A program made the translations under genes and the position numbers. Source: Oscillospiraceae bacterium (GTDB lineage: Bacteria; Bacillota; Clostridia; Oscillospirales; Oscillospiraceae). From it: a stretch of 6,014 nt of DNA. The stretch is from NCBI GenBank assembly GCA_020025675.1, contig JAHHRS010000079.1, positions 1-6,014 on the forward strand, written 5' to 3'. Positions 1 to 4,346 of this stretch are shown in pieces (the stretch's first letter is position 1; each line of letters begins with the position of its first letter). Under the pieces are notes generated by a model. That model had not been told where the DNA came from. It saw only the letters and a program-made list of their open reading frames with translations, and searched no databases.

Positions 1-50
1 GCAGAGTGTCCGTTACAGGATTTTCTCAAATCCTATAAGGACACTCTGCA
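1..50 (-). terminator. Long hairpin after tRNA-Pro, probable terminator (U-tract outside window)
   Basis: Arms 1-11 (GCAGAGTGTCC) and 39-49 (GGACACTCTGC) are perfectly complementary. After a bulged G12, bases 13-15 pair with 36-38. C16 and A35 mismatch, then AGGATTT (17-23) pairs with AAATCCT (28-34) around a four-base loop. Read on the minus strand, the hairpin begins one base after the CCA of the tRNA, which is where a tRNA terminator would sit. The T-run that would prove an intrinsic terminator would lie before base 1 and cannot be seen. The stem is unusually long and nearly palindromic, so a dispersed palindromic repeat next to a tRNA gene is the main alternative. Confidence 0.6.
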
Positions 51-126
51 TGGTCGGAGTGGGGAGACTTGAACTCCCGGCCTCTTGGTCCCGAACCAAG
101 CGCGCTACCATCTGCGCTACACCCCG
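51..126 (-). tRNA. tRNA-Pro (anticodon CGG)
   Basis: The reverse complement folds into a complete 76-base cloverleaf. The acceptor stem pairs CGGGGTG with CACTCCG, with one G-U pair. The D arm is closed by GCGC/GCGC. The anticodon stem is CTTGG/CCAAG around loop TTCGGGA, giving anticodon CGG, which reads proline codon CCG. The T arm is GGGAG-TTCAAGT-CTCCC. The discriminator base is A and the 3' CCA is encoded in the DNA (bases 51-53 on the opposite strand). The tRNA decodes proline codons during translation. It has its own consensus promoter (140-168) and is transcribed divergently from the protein genes that follow. No odd bases or intron are seen. Confidence 0.97.
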
Positions 127-139
127 ATAAAGCCTATTC

Positions 140-168
140 ATTATAGTAATTTTCTTTTGCAATGTCAA
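140..168 (-). promoter_or_regulatory. Consensus SigA promoter of tRNA-Pro
   Basis: On the minus strand a perfect -35 box TTGACA (163-168) is separated by exactly 17 bases from a perfect -10 box TATAAT (140-145). Transcription would start around 131-134, leaving only a short 5' leader to be trimmed from the tRNA. A full-consensus promoter suits a stable RNA gene. I see no second promoter in this position. Confidence 0.92.
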
Positions 169-215
169 GCAAAATATCTGCGCATACTCCGAGAATATGA
201 AAAATATAATGCTCC

Positions 216-223
216 AAGGGGAG
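216..223 (+). promoter_or_regulatory. Ribosome binding site fixing the start of the first gene
   Basis: AAGGGGAG lies 8 bases before the ATG at 232 and is the only good Shine-Dalgarno match near the start of this reading frame. It selects the ATG at 232 over the in-frame ATG at 241 and over upstream in-frame starts that fall inside the tRNA gene. Confidence 0.8.
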
Positions 224-231
224 ATGACCGT

Positions 232-552
232 ATGGATGAAATGAAAATTTATATAAGCGTATTTGTATTTGCGCTTTTAGCCACTGTAAAAATGACATTT
301 CCGGGTGTGGCAGAGGATATGAGGGAAAAAACCCTTTATTTACTGAGCAATGATGAAAACTGTATTGAAGTAATTGAGACTATGGGCAGACAACTCAGCC
401 GGAAAGGGTTAGTCCAAGATCTGACAGAGGTGTTTGGACTGGGACAGCAAGATAAAAAAGAAACCGTAAAAGCAGAAGAGAATTCAGTAATTGAGGACAA
501 AAAAGCAGATGATAAACAGGTAAGCATTATAAGTTTAAAACCGGAGAATTAA
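232..552 (+). CDS. Small membrane-anchored protein in the SpoIVFA position
   Basis: A 107-residue protein. Residues about 5-19 (IYISVFVFALLATV) form one hydrophobic segment, predicted to anchor it with a short cytoplasmic N-terminus. Residues about 20-55 form a short mixed region (MTFPGVAEDMREKTLYLL, then ETMGRQLS), and the rest is charged and low-complexity, rich in Lys, Glu and Asp. The start is set by the strong ribosome binding site at 216-223. The stop is two bases before the M50 protease start, and that gene's Shine-Dalgarno lies inside this one, so the two are very likely cotranscribed and coupled. In Firmicutes this place upstream of a SpoIVFB-type protease is held by SpoIVFA or an M23/LytM protein, a membrane partner of the protease. 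No LytM domain is present here, so this may be a reduced SpoIVFA-like partner; that is inferred from position, topology and a faint resemblance of the segment after the membrane helix. No homology could be tested. No convincing promoter was found upstream. Confidence 0.75.
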   Translation: MDEMKIYISVFVFALLATVKMTFPGVAEDMREKTLYLLSNDENCIEVIETMGRQLSRKGLVQDLTEVFGLGQQDKKETVKAEENSVIEDKKADDKQVSIISLKPEN

Positions 553-554
553 GT

Positions 555-1160
555 ATGAAGCGAAGAAAATTCTATGTAAGTGCCGCCGCTCTTGCAATTT
601 TAGGGGTGCTGTTTTACCTCTCAAAACCAGAGGAGCTGGCGGCTGTGGCGGCAGCTTTGATAATCCATGAGTTGGGGCACATTACGGCACTGTGGTTGCT
701 TGGCTTACATATAAAGGGCTTTCGTGTTGAGGTAAAAGGCTTCTGCATTGACTACTACGGATACACCGGCGCTCTCGGACATGCTTTAGCCGCCGCAGCA
801 GGACCGTTAGCGGGCTTTGCGTTTGCATACGCTGCTTCAAAATACGGAACTGAATTAAATAATTCAACTTTATGCCTTTCCGCAGGAACAAGCCTGATTC
901 TCTCTGTTTTTAATCTGCTGCCCGTCATGCCCCTTGACGGCGGCAGAATTTTTGCTCAGCTGGCCTATGCAATATTTGGGGACAGGAGGGGAGAACAGTT
1001 GAGCCGGATGTTAAGTCTGCTTACAGCCCTGTGCCTGCTGGCTTCAGGTGTATGGCTTATGTTCCATGAAAGGGGAGCAGCTCTGCTTGTGGCTGCAATA
1101 TGGCTCCTTTTTTATCAGGAAGAGCGGCCGGGTATTGTAAAACGGAGAGAAGTATTGTAA
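555..1160 (+). CDS. M50 family intramembrane metalloprotease, SpoIVFB-like
   Basis: A 201-residue polytopic membrane protein of the site-2 protease family, which cleaves substrates inside or near the membrane using zinc. Residues 38-42 are HELGH, the zinc-binding and catalytic motif (His38, Glu39, His42). The second signature, N120-LLPVMPLDGGR with Asp128 as the third zinc ligand, is also intact, so the enzyme should be active. About five or six hydrophobic segments are visible (roughly 8-22, 28-50, 74-95, 105-127, 150-187). B. subtilis SpoIVFB, which processes pro-sigma-K, is about 290 residues with a C-terminal CBS domain. This protein stops soon after the membrane region and lacks CBS. The start ATG at 555 follows GGAG (543-546) by 8 bases. 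Pairing with the small membrane protein upstream fits a SpoIVFA/SpoIVFB arrangement. The substrate is unknown; a sporulation role is inferred, not shown. Confidence 0.92.
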   Translation: MKRRKFYVSAAALAILGVLFYLSKPEELAAVAAALIIHELGHITALWLLGLHIKGFRVEVKGFCIDYYGYTGALGHALAAAAGPLAGFAFAYAASKYGTELNNSTLCLSAGTSLILSVFNLLPVMPLDGGRIFAQLAYAIFGDRRGEQLSRMLSLLTALCLLASGVWLMFHERGAALLVAAIWLLFYQEERPGIVKRREVL

Positions 1161-1163
1161 AAT
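1135..1163 (+). promoter_or_regulatory. Candidate promoter for the radical SAM genes
   Basis: TTGTAA (1135-1140) and TAAAAT (1158-1163) are 17 bases apart, matching SigA boxes at 4/6 and 5/6 positions. Transcription would start near 1170, about 47 bases before the ATG at 1217. The boxes lie in two copies of an 11-base direct repeat at the 3' end of the protease gene. The radical SAM genes could equally be read from upstream, since no terminator separates them. Confidence 0.35.
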
Positions 1164-1206
1164 ACTACAGCCGAGGTTTTTTCCCATTCCTCAAACCAAA
1201 TATTAT

Positions 1207-1210
1207 GGAG
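1207..1210 (+). promoter_or_regulatory. Ribosome binding site fixing the radical SAM start
   Basis: GGAG lies 6 bases before the ATG at 1217. It overlaps an alternative in-frame ATG at 1205, which has no Shine-Dalgarno of its own, so 1217 is preferred. The family-like N-terminus (MDKRLERILLKVQKPARY) also begins there. Confidence 0.7.
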
Positions 1211-1216
1211 TTTACT

Positions 1217-3055
1217 ATGGATAAAAGACTTGAAAGAATTCTGCTGAAAGTGCAGAAGCCTGCACGTTATACAGGCGGAGAATTCAACCAGATAATAAAA
1301 GATAAAGATAACATTACTGTCCGTGTTGCATTTTGCTTTCCCGACACATATGAGATAGGCATGTCAAATTTGGGAATGAGTATTTTGTACAATACCATGA
1401 ACAGCCTTGATTTTGTATGGTGCGAACGGGTTTTTGCTCCATGGGGAGATATGTACGAGGAAATGCGGAAAGCAAATCTTCCGCTCTACGCACTTGAAAG
1501 CGGAGACAGTCTGGATAAATTCGATATGCTTGCCTTTTCCATAGGTTATGAAATGGCATATACTACGGTGCTCAACATGCTGGACATGGCGGGTATTCCT
1601 CTCAGAAGTGAGGACAGAAATGGGCTGTCACCCCTTATTTTTGCCGGCGGTACGGCCGCTGTTAATCCGGAACCTATGGCCCCGTTTATTGACCTCTTTA
1701 TTGTCGGAGAGGGCGAGGAAGTAAATAATGAGGTGCTTTGCCTCTATAAAAAGGCTAAGGATGAGGGCTGGAGTAAACATGAATTCTTAGTTAATGCCGC
1801 TCAGATACAGGGCGTTTATGTGCCTTCATTATATGATGTGAGCTACAATGAGGACGGCACCATAAAATCTGTAACACCGACAGAGGGGGCACCGGAGAAG
1901 GTTAAAAAACGGATTATACAGGACTTGGATTCCTCTCCTTTCCCCACAAATCCCATAGTCCCATCAACTGAGATAGTTCACGACAGAGTGAGTCTTGAGA
2001 TTTTCCGAGGCTGTGTCCGCGGCTGCCGCTTCTGTCAGGCAGGACATGTTTACAGACCCATTCGGTCTAAAAAAACGGAGACTCTTGTTAAACAGGGCAT
2101 TGAAACTCTTAAAAATACAGGCTACCAGGACGTTACCTTGCTTTCACTCAGCACCAGCGACTATCGAGAGCTTCCTGAATTGTGCGATGGACTGCTGGAT
2201 TACTGCCAGGAGAGAAGCATAGGCATTTCTCTTCCTTCTCTCAGAGCGGACAACTTCTCAATGGATTTAATGGAGAAACTTCAGAAAGTCAGAAAGAGCG
2301 GGCTTACCTTTGCCGTTGAAGGCGGAAGCCAGAGACTTAGAGACGCTATAAATAAAAACGTTACGCAAGAGGATTTGCTCCATACCTGCAAAATTGCTTT
2401 TGAAGGTGGATGGAACACAGTTAAGCTTTATTATATGCTTGGTCTTCCTACGGAGACAGACGAGGATATACTGGGCATAGCTGAAATGGCAAACGAAGTG
2501 CTGCATTGCTGGCGGGTTAATTCTCCCAACAAAAACCGAGGTGTCAAAATAACCATTTCCACTTCCTGCTTTATTCCAAAGCCCCACAGCCCTTTCCAGT
2601 GGGAGGCTCAGATAAGCATTGAAGAATATTTAAGACGTGTAAACCTGTTAAGAAGCAATATTACTGCGAGAAATGTAACTTATAACTGGCATGATGCAGA
2701 GACAAGCCTTATTGAAGCTGTGCTCTCCAGAGGTGACAGAAGAGTTGCGGATGTAATAGAAGAGGTACACCGCAACGGAGGCAGGCTGGATGCTTGGAGC
2801 GATTACTTCTCCTTTGAAAGATGGATGAACGCATTTAAAAAGTGCGGTATTGACCCTGAATTTTATGCAAACCGTGATTATCCTCTGGAAAGCGTGCTGC
2901 CATGGGATCACATAGATGTAGGCGTACGAAAGGCACACCTGCTGCACGAAAGAGAGATGTGTTATAAATCTCAGCTCTCGCCTGACTGCCGCAAACAGTG
3001 CATGGGCTGCGGCGCACTGAAGCTTTTAGAAGGAGGCAGACGCTGCGATGAATAA
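1217..3055 (+). CDS. B12-binding-type radical SAM protein, TIGR03960 family
   Basis: A 612-residue protein. Residues about 30-200 form the N-terminal region related to cobalamin-binding domains of B12-type radical SAM proteins. It contains DTYEIGMSNLG (43-53) and the block GGTAAVNPEP (144-153) leading to Asp159 and GEGE (164-167), typical of this group. I see no DxHxxG cobalamin-ligand motif, so cofactor binding is not assured. The radical SAM core begins at Cys266-x3-Cys270-x2-Cys273, which should hold the 4Fe-4S cluster that cleaves S-adenosylmethionine. A second cysteine set lies at the C-terminus: Cys582, then Cys591-x3-Cys595-x2-Cys598. The open frame extends to 1100 inside the protease gene, but the Shine-Dalgarno supports 1217. 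The last 8 bases overlap the DUF2344 gene. Members of this family nearly always occur next to, or fused with, that partner; their reaction and substrate are not established to my knowledge. Family assignment is by recognition of motifs and context. Confidence 0.92.
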   Translation: MDKRLERILLKVQKPARYTGGEFNQIIKDKDNITVRVAFCFPDTYEIGMSNLGMSILYNTMNSLDFVWCERVFAPWGDMYEEMRKANLPLYALESGDSLDKFDMLAFSIGYEMAYTTVLNMLDMAGIPLRSEDRNGLSPLIFAGGTAAVNPEPMAPFIDLFIVGEGEEVNNEVLCLYKKAKDEGWSKHEFLVNAAQIQGVYVPSLYDVSYNEDGTIKSVTPTEGAPEKVKKRIIQDLDSSPFPTNPIVPSTEIVHDRVSLEIFRGCVRGCRFCQAGHVYRPIRSKKTETLVKQGIETLKNTGYQDVTLLSLSTSDYRELPELCDGLLDYCQERSIGISLPSLRADNFSMDLMEKLQKVRKSGLTFAVEGGSQRLRDAINKNVTQEDLLHTCKIAFEGGWNTVKLYYMLGLPTETDEDILGIAEMANEVLHCWRVNSPNKNRGVKITISTSCFIPKPHSPFQWEAQISIEEYLRRVNLLRSNITARNVTYNWHDAETSLIEAVLSRGDRRVADVIEEVHRNGGRLDAWSDYFSFERWMNAFKKCGIDPEFYANRDYPLESVLPWDHIDVGVRKAHLLHEREMCYKSQLSPDCRKQCMGCGALKLLEGGRRCDE

Positions 3056-3707
3056 ACTGAGACTGCGTTTCAAAAAGACAGGAAGAGCTGTCTATATATC
3101 CCACCTTGACCTTATGCGTACTATGCAGAGGGCCTTTGCAAGAGCAGGATATGAGCTTGAATATTCCAAGGGGTTTAACCCTCACCCTCAGATTTCAATA
3201 TCCCTGCCTCTTTCCGTAGGTGCTTCAAGCCTATGCGAGCTGATGGATTTCAGCCTTAAAAATGAGGAAGATATTTCAGCTATGCCTGAGAGACTGACCC
3301 GTCAGATGCCTGAAGGCATAGAGGTGTATGATGTATATGAAGCAGCATGCAAAGCATCTCAGCTTAAATGGCTTGAGATAGCAGGTATTTTTGAATACGA
3401 TGAGCGGGATAAAGGGGAGATGGCAGATAAGCTCAGAGAGTTTTTCGCTCAGGAGAGTATTGTTATAAGCAAAAAAACAAAGAGGGGTATGGGTGAAATG
3501 GATATTCGCCCTGCATTTAAAGATTTAAGCTTTGAAGCAAAAGCTGAGGGAGTTGAGCTCCATGTATTCGTATCTGCTCAGGAACCCACTTTAAATCCCC
3601 AGCTTTTCTGCGATGCATTGGAACAAAAAGCGGCGGATATAGCTCCGGATTTTGCAAAATTTACAAGACTTGAGGGCTATGACAAAGAAATGAATATTTT
3701 CCGATAA
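3048..3707 (+). CDS. Radical SAM-linked DUF2344 protein, TIGR03936 family
   Basis: A 219-residue soluble protein. The N-terminus (LRLRFKKTGRAVYISHLDLMRTMQRA, residues about 4-29) and the following YSKGFNPHPQISISLPLSVG (about 39-58) are hallmarks of DUF2344. The family is called radical SAM-linked because it sits beside, or is fused to, TIGR03960 proteins. Here it starts within the last codons of that gene (ATGAATAA overlap). Its ribosome binding site AGGAGG (3031-3036), 11 bases upstream, lies inside the same gene, so translational coupling is likely and the two proteins probably act together. There is no cysteine cluster, signal peptide or membrane segment. In many clostridia an RNase E/G gene and rplU follow, which has led to ideas of a link to RNA or ribosome function; here neither follows. 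The molecular function is unknown. Confidence 0.93.
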   Translation: MNKLRLRFKKTGRAVYISHLDLMRTMQRAFARAGYELEYSKGFNPHPQISISLPLSVGASSLCELMDFSLKNEEDISAMPERLTRQMPEGIEVYDVYEAACKASQLKWLEIAGIFEYDERDKGEMADKLREFFAQESIVISKKTKRGMGEMDIRPAFKDLSFEAKAEGVELHVFVSAQEPTLNPQLFCDALEQKAADIAPDFAKFTRLEGYDKEMNIFR

Positions 3708-3713
3708 AAAGAC

Positions 3714-3742
3714 TTGCAATAGGGAAGTGCTTATGGTAAAAT
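3714..3742 (+). promoter_or_regulatory. rplS promoter with extended -10, inside a palindrome
   Basis: TTGCAA (3714-3719) is followed after 17 bases by TAAAAT (3737-3742). TG two bases before the -10 box (TGGTAAAAT) makes it an extended -10 element. The start of transcription is expected near 3749. The -10 box sits in an inverted repeat, TATGGTA (3732-3738) and TACCATA (3742-3748) with AAA between. The promoter gives rplS a transcript separate from the radical SAM genes just upstream. Confidence 0.85.
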
Positions 3743-3748
3743 ACCATA

Positions 3749-3846
3749 GCTTGTGCAGACAAATTGCTGCACACTAAGAAAGGCGGTCCGCTGCCGAGGA
3801 TAATTCCCAACGGTATAGAACGTCTATATGAAGGAAGGATTAGATT
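3749..3846 (+). promoter_or_regulatory. Structured rplS 5' leader, candidate L19 autoregulatory leader
   Basis: About 97 bases lie between the predicted transcription start and the rplS ATG. Visible stems are TGTGCAG (3752-3758) with CTGCACA (3767-3773), GGCGG (3782-3786) with CTGCC (3791-3795) around TCCG, and TATAG (3814-3818) with CTATA (3824-3828). A competing pairing, TGCCG (3792-3796) with CGGTA (3811-3815) plus GGA/TCC inside it, excludes the second and third stems. The ribosome binding site AAGGAAGG (3831-3838) lies just after the last stem. Rfam describes an L19 leader family upstream of rplS in low-GC Gram-positives, thought to be bound by L19 to repress its own synthesis. Assignment to that family is inferred from position and structure and needs a covariance-model search. 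Confidence 0.65.
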
Positions 3847-4188
3847 ATGGATCTGGTCAAAATTTTAAGCGAAAAGTACATGAAGGAAGAAATTTCCGAG
3901 TTTAACGTTGGTGACACTGTACGTGTTCTCGTCCGCGTTAAGGAAGGAAACCGTGAGCGCAGCCAGGCATTTGAAGGCACCATTATTGCCAGAAAGCACG
4001 GCGGCATCAATGAGACCATCACCGTTCGCCGCGTATCTTACGGCGTAGGTGTTGAGAAGGTTTTCCCCATTCACTCACCCTCCATTGAATCTATTACCGT
4101 TATTCGTCACGGTAAGGTTCGCAGAGCCAAGCTCTACTATCTGCGTGATCGCGTGGGTAAGAAGGCTAAGGTTAAAGAGCGTATATAA
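3847..4188 (+). CDS. rplS: 50S ribosomal protein L19
   Basis: A 113-residue protein, close to the usual length of about 115, with the canonical L19 sequence throughout: FNVGDTVRVLVRVKEGNRER near residues 19-38, AFEGTIIARKHGG, VRRVSYGVGVEKVFPIHSP and the basic C-terminus KLYYLRDRVGKKAKVKER. L19 sits at the interface of the 30S and 50S subunits and contributes to intersubunit contacts. The start is supported by the doubled purine-rich ribosome binding site AAGGAAGG 8 bases upstream. In many Firmicutes rplS lies at the end of rpsP-rimM-trmD; here it stands alone with its own promoter, leader and terminator. Expression is probably set by growth-linked promoter strength and by feedback at the leader. 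Confidence 0.99.
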   Translation: MDLVKILSEKYMKEEISEFNVGDTVRVLVRVKEGNRERSQAFEGTIIARKHGGINETITVRRVSYGVGVEKVFPIHSPSIESITVIRHGKVRRAKLYYLRDRVGKKAKVKERI

Positions 4189-4202
4189 GCTCATTTTGTT
4201 TT

Positions 4203-4242
4203 CAAACGGCGCTTCCCGTATGGGGAGCGCCGTTTGTTTTTT
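4203..4242 (+). terminator. Rho-independent terminator of rplS
   Basis: A 15-pair stem, 4203-4217 with 4222-4236, closes a GTAT loop. The base of the stem is CAAACGGCGCT/AGCGCCGTTTG and the top is TCCC/GGGG with one G-U pair. It is followed directly by six T residues (4237-4242). It begins 14 bases after the rplS stop codon and isolates rplS from the glycosyltransferase unit. Confidence 0.96.
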
Positions 4243-4263
4243 CCCATTTGTTCATTTTGATTA

Positions 4264-4301
4264 GTTCATTTACTTTTATTGGCGATAATGTTATAATGAA
4301 C
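4264..4301 (+). promoter_or_regulatory. Promoter of the glycosyltransferase unit with overlapping inverted repeat
   Basis: TTTACT (4269-4274) lies 17 bases before a perfect TATAAT (4292-4297), which also has the extended -10 form TGTTATAAT. The transcription start is expected near 4304, giving a leader of about 43 bases. GTTCATT (4264-4270) and its reverse complement AATGAAC (4295-4301) overlap the two boxes, and a further direct copy of GTTCATTT lies at 4250-4257. These could form an operator for a repressor, though AT-rich sequence makes chance copies possible. Confidence 0.7.
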
Positions 4302-4346
4302 AAAAATCTGAATATTTAGAATGAAAAATCGTCAGGAGAACTGATT

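Noticed and set aside
183..190. CATAC-like sequence as a SigE-type -10 for the SpoIVFA/B-like genes
   Set aside because: It matches only the first five bases of the SigE -10 pattern, and no recognisable -35 element lies at the right distance.
205..210. TATAAT as a -10 box for the first protein gene
   Set aside because: No acceptable -35 box lies 16-18 bases upstream (182-187 is GCATAC), and transcription would begin at the Shine-Dalgarno itself.
85..231. Upstream extension of the first protein gene to an ATG at 85
   Set aside because: This start lies inside the tRNA gene on the other strand and the added residues have no hydrophobic or family-like pattern. A strong ribosome binding site supports the ATG at 232.
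1100..1216. Longer start for the radical SAM protein overlapping the protease gene
   Set aside because: The extra residues do not resemble the family, and the GGAG at 1207-1210 points to the ATG at 1217.
1161..1216. T-run at 1177-1182 as a terminator between protease and radical SAM genes
   Set aside because: The only stem directly before it is a weak six-pair AT-rich hairpin (1151-1166) separated from the T-run by 10 bases, too poor for an intrinsic terminator.
2267..3185. Several open frames of about 100 codons on the minus strand
   Set aside because: They are opposite the radical SAM and DUF2344 genes, overlap each other and show no motif or ribosome binding site of note.
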